Positions 9,163 to 18,356 of a stretch of DNA of 64,000 bases are shown here, one piece after another. This DNA is from Myroides marinus (GTDB taxonomy: Bacteria; Bacteroidota; Bacteroidia; Flavobacteriales; Flavobacteriaceae): contig NZ_FNYS01000008.1 of NCBI RefSeq assembly GCF_900109075.1, forward strand, positions 62,001-126,000. Reading direction: 5' to 3'. A program made the translations under genes and the position numbers. A model generated the notes under the pieces. The model was not told where the DNA came from and searched no databases. It worked only from the letters and a program-made list of their open reading frames with translations. The first letter of the stretch is position 1, and each line of letters opens with the position of its first letter.

Positions 9163-9891
9163 TTATTTAACCATCATCGCTAAAGTACCAAAGAAATTAC
9201 TAGCATTATGAGCAAGAATAGGAAACACTATACTTCTACTCTTAATAGCAATCCAGCCATATACATAACCCGCAAAAGCAGTTTGTATAAAATAAATAGT
9301 ATTAAACCCTACTTCATACTCCTTAGACAGCGTAAAGGCATGTACAAAACCAAAGAGTACAGCTATAAGCAAATTACTAGGGTTACCTATATATTTAACC
9401 TTAGTCTTTAACGAAGACAATAATAACCCCATAAGCACACCTCTAAACATAATCTCCTCATCTAGCCCAGGTAAGGTTAATTGAAAGGCAAGCGTCTCTA
9501 TGTTCCACTCTCCTCCACTACCTGCAAAGAACCAAGCTAATACAGCTAACACCGTAATACCTATCGTAGCAATCCAGACAGGTTGCTTACTCCCTTCTGC
9601 CTGCTTAAGAGTAAAGAAGTCATACTCTTTAAAATACTTGCGAAACACATAATAACAAAGGATCCCACACAGTACCCCATATATCTTTCCACTCCAATTC
9701 CAATTGCCATTGATAATATGAAAAGCATCATACACTCTCCCTAACATGATAGCACAACTATACACTACAAATACGAGACAGAAGACACCAATACGAATAA
9801 AGTACTCTTTAGTTCTTTCCTTCATCAACAAAATCATAAAAGGAAGCAATACTATGAGATAGATAATAGCTTCTAAAACAACAATATTCAT
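9163..9891 (-). CDS. CPBP family intramembrane glutamic endopeptidase (CAAX protease-like)
   Basis: About 242 residues with several hydrophobic segments. The three family motifs are present: EEIMFRG (EExxxR, about residue 145), GFVHAF (FxxxH, about 183) and HNASNF (HxxxN, about 229), which together form the membrane-buried active site. Bacterial members process membrane peptides or serve in bacteriocin self-immunity; the substrate here cannot be told. The ORF can be opened with TTG at 9897, but ATG at 9891 gives MNIVVLEAIIYLIVLLP and is preferred. The gene stands alone, with a terminator downstream. Confidence 0.85.
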   Translation of the reverse strand: MNIVVLEAIIYLIVLLPFMILLMKERTKEYFIRIGVFCLVFVVYSCAIMLGRVYDAFHIINGNWNWSGKIYGVLCGILCYYVFRKYFKEYDFFTLKQAEGSKQPVWIATIGITVLAVLAWFFAGSGGEWNIETLAFQLTLPGLDEEIMFRGVLMGLLLSSLKTKVKYIGNPSNLLIAVLFGFVHAFTLSKEYEVGFNTIYFIQTAFAGYVYGWIAIKSRSIVFPILAHNASNFFGTLAMMVK

Positions 9892-9960
9892 AATCAATGA
9901 GTTAGTTATTCTAAAGTAGCATTTTATTATTAAAAGACAATACAGGTTTTCGGTTAACCG

Positions 9961-10473
9961 TTAACTACCCTGTGTCAAATGTTTAACAATCTCCTTTATA
10001 GAATACTCAAAATATTCTCCTTTTTCATTCTTGTTTCTGTTAAACAATTTTGGGCTATAATTAGAGCAATTCAACTTTAAAAAGGAATAGTAATACTCAT
10101 CTAAATACATGTCAAACTCCTCCTCAAAAGTCATTTTCGTTGTATAATCAACCTCCACAAAGGTCTTAAGCTTAGTCACTACGAATGTCAATTCCTCCTC
10201 AGTTACATCTTTAACAGGTAAAGGATCAGGTAGAGCAATTCTAAAGGCAAATACCTCAGCGCTTTCTCCTTCCCAATATTCCCATAAGTCATAATTAGAC
10301 ATATCTTTATCTGTAAGCTCATGCAATGCCTGCTCTACTCTTTTATACTCTATATTGTCCTCATCTCCATATTCATCACAATAGTCCGTATACCCCAAAA
10401 CTACCTTTAGTATCACAGGATATCGCTCTTCTGCTACCTTCATAAGAGGCATTATCTCTTTTCTTATATTCAT
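9961..10473 (-). CDS. Uncharacterised acidic protein, 170 residues
   Basis: I do not recognise a family. The product is soluble, acidic and aromatic-rich (DEYYYSFLKL near residue 128), with no signal peptide or membrane segment. It is on the same strand as the ~950-residue gene at 10704 but is separated from it by a 230-bp repeat mosaic. Its stop codon lies in an ACCGTTAACTA motif that recurs at 10531 and at the stop of the next gene, so its last codons may derive from repeat sequence. Confidence 0.65.
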   Translation of the reverse strand: MNIRKEIMPLMKVAEERYPVILKVVLGYTDYCDEYGDEDNIEYKRVEQALHELTDKDMSNYDLWEYWEGESAEVFAFRIALPDPLPVKDVTEEELTFVVTKLKTFVEVDYTTKMTFEEEFDMYLDEYYYSFLKLNCSNYSPKLFNRNKNEKGEYFEYSIKEIVKHLTQGS

Positions 10474-10703
10474 TTATAATGGTTTATAGGTTACAGTCTA
10501 CAGTTTGTCTACAGTTTACAGTTTATCCTGTCCACCGTTAACTAATTCGTTCCGTATTTACAATTGGGCGAAAAGTATTTCGCCCCTACTCTTGTGTGTC
10601 GACAATTGTAATACATACTTTAAAATCCTTATCCACACAGTACTCCCATAATCAAAGTACCTAATGCCGTAGGCATACACTGTAAACAGTGAACTGTCAA
10701 CCG
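10474..10703. repeat. Intergenic repeat mosaic with heptamer tract and REP-like hairpin
   Basis: Contains TACAGTT-type heptamers (about 10497-10530), ACCGTTAACTA motifs, a REP-like hairpin at 10566-10585 (GGGCGAAA-AGTA-TTTCGCCC followed by CTACT), a TAATGCCGTAGGCA mini-palindrome (10662-10675), and an ACTGTAA/ACAGTGA/ACTGTCA/ACCGTTA heptamer run ending on the stop codon of the 10704 gene. No coding evidence. A TTATCCACA word at about 10629 is isolated. Confidence 0.75.
10566..10585 (+). repeat. REP-like hairpin, copy 1
   Basis: Perfect 8-bp stem with loop AGTA, followed by CTACT. The copy at 14695-14714 has a different but still self-complementary stem, the same AGTA loop and the same CTACT tail. 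Confidence 0.7.
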
Positions 10704-13550
10704 TTAACTATTTAAATTCTTAATTAAAACCGCCGCCTTCTTCGTTGTACTAACCTTACTCCAAGCCTCTACCAACTCCATAACTCTTTCATTCGTTACC
10801 TTAGTTTGATTAGTACTCAGCGCCTCAACATACTGTTCTAATAAAGACTTAAATCCTTTAATTGGAGTTTCATTCATCTCACATAAAATACCTTCTATCA
10901 ATTCTTGCAATGCCTGGTTATGTTGTACACTCACATTCATCATAAACCCTTGAATAGAATCTGTCAAACGCTTAATGGTTACATATTCTTTAGACAATGC
11001 TTTTCCGATTACATGACCTAAGCGCTTTTGATCTAAATGCAATGCCTCTTTTATCCAATACTCCGCTGCAAAAGAACGCGTAACCTTGTCATCCGCCATC
11101 ATTCCCAATCCATAGAATAAATAGAACTGATCCGTGAACATTACCTTATTCATTTGCAACAAATAAGTAAACACCTCTTGTAGCGCTTTCTTCTCAGCAA
11201 CCTCAAACGTAGCGCTACCTCCATAATGCAAACATCTCTCTACAATCGCCATTAGTACTGCATCTAAATGCTTTGGTGTGATTGTCATTAAATCTGCCAG
11301 TTCACTAATACTTACATCCATAATCTGATACTTGATCAGTCCCATCAGATTCACAGACCCCATGCGATCACCTACTGCCGTCTTAGGCATTCCTTTGTTC
11401 ACACGGCTAAATAATACAGACGTATTGATATCATAAGGTATCTGTTCTAACTTTAGTTTCTTATGTGTAAATACCTTTTCTACCTTCTTCTTAGTCTTAT
11501 AATCCCAATCCTCATATGTATGAGAGTCTTCTATTACTTCCCAATTGCCAAGCCATCCCGCACAATACAATTGTTGCTCTTTAGTGTATCTATCATTAGC
11601 CAAGCTCTCTACTGCCTCATGGGGATACTTTAAAGCAGCAGCCAATCTCCATACATCATAATATGTCTCTGAATCCTCTTTTATCTCTCCCTCTCCTAAG
11701 TAGAACTCCAATATCGCTAATAACTCTCCTTTTAAAACCTTCTTAGCATGTGCTAAACCTTCTGCTAAAGTGGTTGTATTTAGACGAGCCAAAGCTATCT
11801 GAAGGTCTAAAGCATCGATAAGCTCACCTTGTTTTTGATATACCGCTAACCTATCTACAAGTACCACTGCATCTATATAAAATGGTTCGTGTGTAGGTAA
11901 GCTCAAAATAGGGAATTGGCGTTTCTCTTTTAACAACTGTAAACTATAGAAATAGATAGTCAAATAAGGACGCATAGCCGAGTAGTAATACTTAAATCTA
12001 TTACTTGGCTCTAACTTCACATCCGCTAAAGAAGTCTGACTATGAGAGTACAACTCCTCTTTACTGTGTTTCTTATATATCTTTTCTAAGGCTGTGGTAT
12101 CTAATGTTGTATCCTCCATCAGCATACGCGACCATTCTAACATCCAGAATGCTATTACATTCTGCTTAGGAGTACCACTCCAAATATCTTTTATCTTCTT
12201 ATATGCCTTGTCAAAAGCTGGTAACAACTGATCTATATGCTCCACTGTAATCTCTGGTGATAATCGCACTACTGCATCTACTGTTTGATCAAAGATATAG
12301 TGATTATCTGTACTCCAAATTGAACTACAATGGAAGATCAAATCTTCTACTGTATCGATAGGTGTGATAGGTATTAACTCTATTTCTCCTTCTTCTACCA
12401 TCTCTCCAAGAACTATCGTTTCAGCTGTAATATAATCTGCTAAAAACGTCTTTGTCTCACTCATCATCATATCTTGATAAGCAGCTAACTGAGCGTTTAA
12501 GTCCTCATTAGGTTTTGCATACTTAATGATTTGCTTCGCTATCTTCGTTTGCAAAGCTTGGTCTTGTATGTGGAATGCCCCTACTAATGCCTCCGCACTA
12601 CTCTCTTTATAGGTAGGGTGCGACTTATCGAAAGTAGCCACAATACGCATTACTTTATTAATAGTCGCTTTCACTGTACTACTCATCAATATTGGCAAGT
12701 GAGTGATGAAAGTCTCTGCATAAAATGTTTTCTCCTTTGCTATTTTAAACAAAGTATCTAATGCCTCATTAACCACTTTAGACAATGGGCTGTTTAACAG
12801 CTGAAAGATATCTTCTTGAAACGTTACTATATCCTGATCTGTCAGTCCTATCTTTCCCAATAGATTAGCATTCCATCCACTTAGAGCCTGGTTAGTATGA
12901 GTCAACGCACTTTGTACAGCAGTCTGCACAATACGATGCTTATCTAATCGCCCTTGTGCTATTAAAGTAGCAATAACCTCATCCCAAGAATGATAATTAA
13001 TACTCACCTCATGATCAAATAGATACCAAAACTGCTTCTCTAACAAAGCTGGATATTTATCAAATAACTCCACATTGCTAAAACTCACCATTATAGTTGC
13101 CCAGGTACGCTCTGTCAGTGGAGTCTTAAACACTCCTTTTTCATTTAATTCATACACATAACCTATCTCGCTAAAAGGTGCACGTATCCATCCTTCAGCA
13201 GCTCTATCATTGACATATTCTCCTAACCAATCTGGGATATACCACTCTAATATATCATTAAACTCACTCTCTGCTATAAACCATATTCCCGTAAAGTCTT
13301 TATAAGTACACGACGCCAATACAGCTAAACTAACCGCTGATCGCTGCTCACCATTCCCTCTATATCCATACGAATTGCGGTTACCCTCCTCTGGTACATA
13401 CTCTTGATAGTACTTCCCTAACTTAGAGATCTTCTTTGTGTATTTTAATCGTTCTTCTGTTGGTGTATTTTTCAGTAGTGCAAGTACTTCTGTAGTATTC
13501 CCCGCCTCTACTAACTGTTCTAATTGGGTATAAAATATGTCTTTACTCAT
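10704..13550 (-). CDS. Large helical-repeat protein, possibly DUF6493 family (948 residues)
   Basis: No signal peptide or membrane segment. The sequence is a continuous series of amphipathic helices resembling HEAT/ARM repeats (for example about residues 180-370 and 690-900), beginning MSKDIFYTQLEQLVEAGN. The length and the N-terminal pattern resemble the DUF6493 family found in Bacteroidota and actinomycetes. This is from memory and was not checked. No catalytic motif is evident, so a scaffold or protein-binding role is inference. It starts at the ATG at 13550, and the long upstream region contains the 87-bp repeat element. It may be transcribed with the 170-residue gene downstream. Confidence 0.75.
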   Translation of the reverse strand: MSKDIFYTQLEQLVEAGNTTEVLALLKNTPTEERLKYTKKISKLGKYYQEYVPEEGNRNSYGYRGNGEQRSAVSLAVLASCTYKDFTGIWFIAESEFNDILEWYIPDWLGEYVNDRAAEGWIRAPFSEIGYVYELNEKGVFKTPLTERTWATIMVSFSNVELFDKYPALLEKQFWYLFDHEVSINYHSWDEVIATLIAQGRLDKHRIVQTAVQSALTHTNQALSGWNANLLGKIGLTDQDIVTFQEDIFQLLNSPLSKVVNEALDTLFKIAKEKTFYAETFITHLPILMSSTVKATINKVMRIVATFDKSHPTYKESSAEALVGAFHIQDQALQTKIAKQIIKYAKPNEDLNAQLAAYQDMMMSETKTFLADYITAETIVLGEMVEEGEIELIPITPIDTVEDLIFHCSSIWSTDNHYIFDQTVDAVVRLSPEITVEHIDQLLPAFDKAYKKIKDIWSGTPKQNVIAFWMLEWSRMLMEDTTLDTTALEKIYKKHSKEELYSHSQTSLADVKLEPSNRFKYYYSAMRPYLTIYFYSLQLLKEKRQFPILSLPTHEPFYIDAVVLVDRLAVYQKQGELIDALDLQIALARLNTTTLAEGLAHAKKVLKGELLAILEFYLGEGEIKEDSETYYDVWRLAAALKYPHEAVESLANDRYTKEQQLYCAGWLGNWEVIEDSHTYEDWDYKTKKKVEKVFTHKKLKLEQIPYDINTSVLFSRVNKGMPKTAVGDRMGSVNLMGLIKYQIMDVSISELADLMTITPKHLDAVLMAIVERCLHYGGSATFEVAEKKALQEVFTYLLQMNKVMFTDQFYLFYGLGMMADDKVTRSFAAEYWIKEALHLDQKRLGHVIGKALSKEYVTIKRLTDSIQGFMMNVSVQHNQALQELIEGILCEMNETPIKGFKSLLEQYVEALSTNQTKVTNERVMELVEAWSKVSTTKKAAVLIKNLNS

Positions 13551-13742
13551 AGTGGTAGTTTGTTGTTGTTTTGTTTTTTTGGTTTCTCGTGATTTCGCAC
13601 TTTTCCGAAAGCCGAAAGATACTATTTTAAAGTAAATAGAATGTAATGGAAATGAGGGATATTCTTAAATATTGTTCTATTTACAACCCATCTTAATTCA
13701 GTATTTATCCCCCACTTATCCTCGATTAAATATGTCCTCACT

Positions 13743-13829
13743 GACTAAGTAGTGAATACGTTATGACTCCGTTGTTTTTATTGATTTAACGGACTCACTA
13801 CGGACTCATAACGCAGTTACAACGGAGTC
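13743..13829 (+). repeat. 87-bp inverted-repeat element, copy A
   Basis: The core 13765-13829 (65 bp) is bounded by perfect 11-bp inverted repeats GACTCCGTTGT / ACAACGGAGTC. The same 65-bp length and ends occur in reverse orientation at 61066-61130 (49 of 65 positions identical by hand alignment, 18 bp exact at one end). Similarity continues for about 22 bp beyond the core on one side. It is MITE- or REP-like, with no coding capacity. Confidence 0.75.
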
Positions 13830-13856
13830 TTTTGTTACAGAGGGACATAAAAATAG

Positions 13857-13882
13857 AAAGCTACCTAATACTGGGTAGCTTT
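13857..13882 (-). terminator. Terminator of the phosphodiester glycosidase-type gene
   Basis: 9-bp stem AAAGCTACC (13857-13865) with GGTAGCTTT (13874-13882), 25 bp after the minus-strand stop at 13908. The T tract is interrupted (CTATTTTTA). Confidence 0.65.
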
Positions 13883-13907
13883 TATATACTTAATAATTTA
13901 CTGATAT

Positions 13908-14636
13908 TTATTTTTTAGACTGAGAGATACCGATGATGACACCGAAGTCTCCATCTGTCTGCGTCCATCCTTTAGAAGGAAGGTATGCTCTTGATACAAA
14001 GCCATCCAAATACAGTGCATTTACGCATCCCATATCTTGGAACAACTTAGCAAAGTCATAGAAGTTTACTTTCTCTTTAGACATCGCGAATACCACCTCT
14101 CCAGTTGCCTTTATTCCTACTCCATTGCGGATATTGAGGTTAGTTGAACCTTGGGTAAACACCTTGTTTATCTGCCTATCTACTAATAGCATTGGCCCTG
14201 ATTGGGTAGCATACTTTATAGTTGGATGTGGTTTAAATGCAGAGGTTACTACTATGTCCGCTTTATGGTCTTCTGTCAAATAGAACACCCCATTCGGTGG
14301 TAAATAGAAATTCCCCTTGCCTCCTACTAAAGTATCTAAAGCTTGTAGTTGCTGTCCATCTTCTATGTACAATCCTTTAGGTATGTTATTCGGTTCAAAC
14401 ATCCCACCATTCATCGCAAATATTAGTTCTTTATTTCTAAGAGCTAAGAACTCTTTTAGGTTTCCCAAACTGCGGATAGGTACTGACTTTTCGTTGTGAT
14501 AATACATCTCTATAGCCTCCTGTTTAGGATCTACCTCATAAATGACATAGTCTTGCTCATAAGCCTTGTCTTGACAAGAGAACAAGGATAAGAGTAAGCA
14601 ACCTAAAATCACGAAGTGTAACTGCATAGAATACAT
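13908..14636 (-). CDS. NAGPA/DUF2233-type phosphodiester glycosidase-like lipoprotein
   Basis: The mature part shows MNGGMF, NGVFYL, QSGPMLLVD, RNGVGI and a final ALYLDG..SRAYLP region. This is the pattern of the phosphodiester glycosidase family (DUF2233, related to the enzyme uncovering mannose-6-phosphate). A lipobox LLSLFSC predicts lipid attachment and envelope location. The start is uncertain: ATG at 14636 or 14627, both giving a short hydrophobic lead, or GTG at 14690, which would add a basic n-region. About 240 residues. The natural substrate is unknown. No operon partner; a terminator follows. Confidence 0.75.
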   Translation of the reverse strand: MYSMQLHFVILGCLLLSLFSCQDKAYEQDYVIYEVDPKQEAIEMYYHNEKSVPIRSLGNLKEFLALRNKELIFAMNGGMFEPNNIPKGLYIEDGQQLQALDTLVGGKGNFYLPPNGVFYLTEDHKADIVVTSAFKPHPTIKYATQSGPMLLVDRQINKVFTQGSTNLNIRNGVGIKATGEVVFAMSKEKVNFYDFAKLFQDMGCVNALYLDGFVSRAYLPSKGWTQTDGDFGVIIGISQSKK

Positions 14637-14694
14637 TGGATTAATGAAGTATAAATGTAGTGCTATTTTTTGTTGTTTTGACCTCTGCACTTGT

Positions 14695-14714
14695 GGACGT
14701 AAAGTATTACGTCC
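14695..14714 (+). repeat. REP-like hairpin, copy 2
   Basis: GGACGTAA-AGTA-TTACGTCC followed by CTACT. Stem changes relative to copy 1 (10566) are compensated on the other arm, while loop and tail are unchanged. Confidence 0.7.
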
Positions 14715-14770
14715 CTACTGTCTTGCTAATAACACTTATCCCTTCATATTGAGGTAATACAAAAAGAAAA

Positions 14771-15715
14771 CTACAACTCATTTTCAAGGCATTGTATATA
14801 CTTCTCTTTTTCTGAATAGCTTATAACTGTCAGGTACTCTCTTACTTCTGATAACCATTCTTCATTAGACTTGATCTTTACCCTTGCCACTGTTTTCTGT
14901 TGAAAGTAAGGTCTATCATCAAAAGCTTGCATTAAGTGTCTATTCATTGACTCCTGTGTCTGTTCACTTGGAGGTGTTTTACTTAAGCTTGCTTTCTCTA
15001 AAGAGTGTAATATCCCTCTTTGATAATCAGGGTTCATAATAGCTTCTTTATACTCTCCTGAATACGCTAATACCACTGGGATATCTTTTTTCTCTAAGAT
15101 AGCTGCGCGCAATCTATAGTTACCATCAATAATCCAATATCCTCCCAAAGATGGAATATACCAAGCAAATACAGGTGGTAGTGATCCTTCTATCGCTTTC
15201 TTTCTCCACCACTTTAAACGCCCTGAGTACTCATCTACTTTGCGTGAGTACAACAATTCTCTATCCCAACACGCATAGGTAAATGGGTCAAAGTCATCCT
15301 CAGCCGCTATCGTTGTTCCGTAATTAGGTGGTGAAGCAAAGTCTTTATAACCTTCGAAAAGCCATATAGAATCATAGAAGAAGTGTTTGTCTGCTTGCAC
15401 CATCTCTTCTGCAAAATAGCGAGACCATGACTTTAAACGCTCTTCTGTAGAAAGTCCTTTGCGCTTCTCTACTTCTTCAGAGTTAATATTCTTTATTAAT
15501 CTACTGTCTTCTTCAAATGTGCGCACTAACCCAATATCACAGAAATCTCTACTGATAAGTCCCCACATTACAGGCTTGTCTTCACAAACTAACGTCATCT
15601 TCCAATTAGAGCCGCTCAACAACTGCATGGTTGGTGCTGTTAGTCCTTCTACGGTTAATTCTAAAGCTTTCCATTGTTGGTCTTGATCTAAGATGTCTTT
15701 CCAGTAGTATTTCAT
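14771..15715 (-). CDS. ParB/Srx-like fold protein, uncharacterised
   Basis: 314 residues from ATG 15715. The longer frame opens only with TTG at 15766 and its added segment is G/T-rich repeat-like DNA, so 15715 (MKYYWKDILDQDQQW) is chosen. Near residue 200 the segment GYWIIDGNYRLRAAILEKKD followed by IPVVLAYSG matches the ParB/sulfiredoxin-like pattern in which DG.yRl.Aa shapes a nucleotide pocket. No helix-turn-helix for DNA partitioning is obvious, and no parA is nearby, so chromosome segregation is unlikely. Function otherwise unknown. Confidence 0.65.
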   Translation of the reverse strand: MKYYWKDILDQDQQWKALELTVEGLTAPTMQLLSGSNWKMTLVCEDKPVMWGLISRDFCDIGLVRTFEEDSRLIKNINSEEVEKRKGLSTEERLKSWSRYFAEEMVQADKHFFYDSIWLFEGYKDFASPPNYGTTIAAEDDFDPFTYACWDRELLYSRKVDEYSGRLKWWRKKAIEGSLPPVFAWYIPSLGGYWIIDGNYRLRAAILEKKDIPVVLAYSGEYKEAIMNPDYQRGILHSLEKASLSKTPPSEQTQESMNRHLMQAFDDRPYFQQKTVARVKIKSNEEWLSEVREYLTVISYSEKEKYIQCLENEL

Positions 15716-15813
15716 TTGCTTGTTTTTTTTTGGGGTTTTGTAGTTTGTTTTTGTGTTTGCTAACAAAATTAAGAATATGCTTCCTCTGATATTAAAAAAA
15801 CATTACTCATTAT

Positions 15814-16299
15814 TTAATCTCTTATCACTAATTCAAACCTCCTTTTGCCTTCCACATCATAGTCTGCTATCTCTGTAAACCCGATATTCTGCATCATCTT
15901 TATAGACTTTTCGTTTCCACTACGAGCAATACCTATTATAGTAGTCACTCCTGATTCGTGTGCCTTTACATACTCTATTAAGCCTTCTGTGCCCTCTTGT
16001 CCAAAGCCGTATTTCCAGAAATCTCTTCCTATAGAAAAACCTATTTCTACAGCTGTAAGTGACTCAAAGAAGTACATTGCTGTTCCGATTAATACTTCAG
16101 TATCTTTTTGTATTACAGCCATTCTTATCTTAGTTTTATTCTCCCATTCTTGATGCGCTTGTAGTACCATTCGCTCTGCATCTTCTATTGTCTCTAGAGG
16201 TTTGCTACCTCTATACTGCATCGCATCCTTATCAGAATAGATATGTAATAATTGTTCTTTATCTTCTATGACTAATGGCCTAAAATATAATCTTTCCAT
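15814..16299 (-). CDS. GNAT-family N-acetyltransferase (RimJ/RimL-like)
   Basis: 161 residues. Begins LYFRPLVIEDKEQLLHIYSD. Motif A is visible as IGFSIGRDFWKYGFGQEGTE, where G..G.G.E binds acetyl-CoA, and the end shows SIKMMQNIGFTEIADY, typical of RimJ/RimL-type enzymes that modify protein N-termini or small molecules. It begins 2 bp after the stop of the MFS gene at 16302, so the two are very likely one transcript. The acceptor is unknown; a resistance role beside the efflux pump is only a possibility. Confidence 0.85.
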   Translation of the reverse strand: MERLYFRPLVIEDKEQLLHIYSDKDAMQYRGSKPLETIEDAERMVLQAHQEWENKTKIRMAVIQKDTEVLIGTAMYFFESLTAVEIGFSIGRDFWKYGFGQEGTEGLIEYVKAHESGVTTIIGIARSGNEKSIKMMQNIGFTEIADYDVEGKRRFELVIRD

Positions 16300-16301
16300 A
16301 T

Positions 16302-17738
16302 TTAGTTTGCTTGTTGTTTGCTTTCTTTATACTCGCGTTTCTCTACTAAACTAGCTCCTGCCTCTGCACTCAATCTTGCAAATACACGACTAGATAAAAT
16401 AGTAATTACTCCCATCACTAAGAATGTATATCTAAACACGTCTACTCCTTGATCATTGGTACCTATACTACTGTTTTGGAACATCATTAAAATCATGGCT
16501 GAAATAGATATTCCTAAACTAATAGCCAATTGTTGGGTTACAGATAATAGAGTATTTCCTTCGCTAGAAGTATCACTGTCAAGATCTGCTAGTGCAATAG
16601 TGTTCATTGAAGTGAATTGAATAGCATTAAAGGCTCCGTTGCAAATCATCAATAATACTAATATCCACATTGGGGTATTCTTATTGATAAAAAAGAAACA
16701 CGAGATTATAATTCCTGTCAATATCGTATTGACAATTAAGGTGTTTCTATATCCGAATTTGCGAACTATAGGGATGACAAAGTTTCTAAACACAAGATTG
16801 GCTCCTGCCTGTGGTATCATCATTAATCCTGCAAAGAATGCTGAGTATCCATAACCTACTTGTAATAACAACGGTACCATTAATGGCATACCTCCTACTC
16901 CAAAACGAGTAACTAAATTACCGATAAGTCCTACTCTAAGTGTTTTTATCTTTAATAAGCTTAGTCTGATTAAGGCTTTTGCATTGTCCTTAGCATATCT
17001 AGTATATCCAACTACACAAATAATAGTCAATACACCTAATAACCCTAGTGTAACAGCTGTAAACTGAGGAGAGTTCCATCGCTCTATAATTAGTGTGATA
17101 GTGGTTAATCCACCACTAATTAAAAGCCAACCTTTTAGATCAAACTTACCTACTGTATTAGTAAAGTTAGGAACGACCTTTCTCGCCCAAACCATAGCGA
17201 CAATACCTACAGGTAGATTAATCAGGAATATCCAATGCCAGGAGAACTTCTCTACTAGAAAACCTCCTGCTGTAGGACCTAACATAGGACCGATAAGCGC
17301 TGGTATGGTGATGAAGTTGATAATACCTAGTAGTTGATCTTTTGGGTAGGCATATATCAAGATAAGACGAGCGACAGGTACTAACATAGATCCCCCTATA
17401 GCCTGAAATATACGTGCTAATACAAGTTGATCTAAGGTATTGGCTATCGAACAAAATAACGAACCTAAAGTAAATGTACCAATGGCAACCATCAGCATAT
17501 TACGCGTCCCAAAACGATCTGCAAGCCATCCACTAAGTGGTATAAGTAAGGCTACTGTCAAAGTATAAGATACGATAACGCTCTGCATCTCTAAAGGTGA
17601 CTCTCCTAAACTCTTAGCGATAGAAGGTAATCCTGTGTTAAGGATAGTCCCATCTAATGCCTGCATAAATATGGCTAACGCAGCAAGCCAAGGCAAATAC
17701 TTCTTCACCTTTGGGTCCTGAACGATCCCTATTTCCAT
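16302..17738 (-). CDS. MFS drug efflux transporter, DHA2 (EmrB/QacA-type)
   Basis: 478 residues with about 14 hydrophobic segments. LDGTILNTGLPSIAKSLG near residue 28 is the DHA2 motif D1, GWLADRFGTRNMLMV is MFS motif A, and GPMLGPTAGGFLVEKFSWHW is motif C of drug:H+ antiporters. It is an inner-membrane proton-driven exporter; its substrates cannot be inferred. It is the first gene of a pair with the GNAT protein. A TATATTTG box on the minus strand at 17876-17883, 138 bp upstream, may be its promoter. Confidence 0.9.
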   Translation of the reverse strand: MEIGIVQDPKVKKYLPWLAALAIFMQALDGTILNTGLPSIAKSLGESPLEMQSVIVSYTLTVALLIPLSGWLADRFGTRNMLMVAIGTFTLGSLFCSIANTLDQLVLARIFQAIGGSMLVPVARLILIYAYPKDQLLGIINFITIPALIGPMLGPTAGGFLVEKFSWHWIFLINLPVGIVAMVWARKVVPNFTNTVGKFDLKGWLLISGGLTTITLIIERWNSPQFTAVTLGLLGVLTIICVVGYTRYAKDNAKALIRLSLLKIKTLRVGLIGNLVTRFGVGGMPLMVPLLLQVGYGYSAFFAGLMMIPQAGANLVFRNFVIPIVRKFGYRNTLIVNTILTGIIISCFFFINKNTPMWILVLLMICNGAFNAIQFTSMNTIALADLDSDTSSEGNTLLSVTQQLAISLGISISAMILMMFQNSSIGTNDQGVDVFRYTFLVMGVITILSSRVFARLSAEAGASLVEKREYKESKQQAN

Positions 17739-17875
17739 AATGTTGTTGTACTTAGGTTATTTAATAGTCATCGCCTCTCTGAAGTGTCTATAAGGTTTGC
17801 TGAGATGGTATAGTAAAATAATTAGTGCTTTACTCCTAGTTTACACATCTTTACAAACGGTATTGCGATGATACA

Positions 17876-17883
17876 CAAATATA
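17876..17883 (-). promoter_or_regulatory. Candidate -7 box for the MFS-GNAT operon
   Basis: TATATTTG on the minus strand matches the Bacteroidota TAnnTTTG -7 consensus. No clear TTG -33 element sits 19 bp upstream, so confidence is limited. Confidence 0.4.
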
Positions 17884-18203
17884 AATAATCCTATAGTTTC
17901 TTTATTTTGTCCAATCGCTTTACCCTGTCAATGAAATTCCAAAAAGGCTTCAACTCTTCTAATAAAATCACAACATCATATCAATAAATATACCGAATGA
18001 TTCTATATGCTGTTTTTTAAACAAGATTCAGGCAATATAGTACATTCGAATAATTTAGTAAAACTTTAAGGAATGGGGAATTTTGTTTTTTTGTGGTTTT
18101 GTCTTTTTGTGATTTGTTTTTGCCATTCGGCATTAATAGACTTTGATTGCGGAGTTACGTGTGGGTTTTGTTGGTTAGTGTCTTTATGATTTGTGGTTTG
18201 TTG

Positions 18204-18224
18204 GAGCGGATTTGTAATCCGTTC
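18204..18224 (+). repeat. REP-like hairpin, copy 3
   Basis: GAGCGGATT-TGT-AATCCGTTC, a 9-bp stem with one G-T pair. Same design as the other REP-like hairpins in the window. Confidence 0.6.
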
Positions 18225-18356
18225 CTTATCACAAAGCAGCCTACTAATCCATAAATCATTTATATCCTAATTCAGACAATAAAGTAATCTATAACTGTTG
18301 TGTACATAATGCCGCTAAGCAAACCTGTTCCCTGTTTCCTATTTCCCTTTCCTTCA

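Larger units (their letters stand above)
13551..13907. other. Intergenic region with G/T tract, repeat element and terminator
   Basis: 357 bp with no gene. It holds a G/T-rich octamer-like tract next to the 13550 start (about 13555-13600), the 87-bp repeat element copy A (13743-13829), and the terminator of the 13908 gene (13857-13882). The promoter of the 10704 gene should also be here but is not recognisable. Confidence 0.6.
17739..18356. repeat. Intergenic region with a full repeat mosaic
   Basis: 618 bp without a gene. The right half (about 18085-18356) shows modules in order: G/T octamer tract (GTGATTTG type), a TTTGCCATTCGGCATTA mini-palindrome (about 18118), CTTTGAT..GGAGTT, a REP-like hairpin (18204-18224), a degenerate ATGCCGCTAAGCA (about 18309), and CCTGTTC/CCTGTTT/CCTATTT/CCCTTTC/CTTCATT heptamers ending on the stop codon at 18357. 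The left half contains the putative promoter of the MFS gene. Confidence 0.7.

Noticed and set aside
10625..10640. TTATCCACA, a DnaA-box word, as part of a replication origin
   Set aside because: A single copy within a repeat mosaic, with no cluster of boxes, no AT-rich unwinding region next to it and no dnaA/dnaN nearby.
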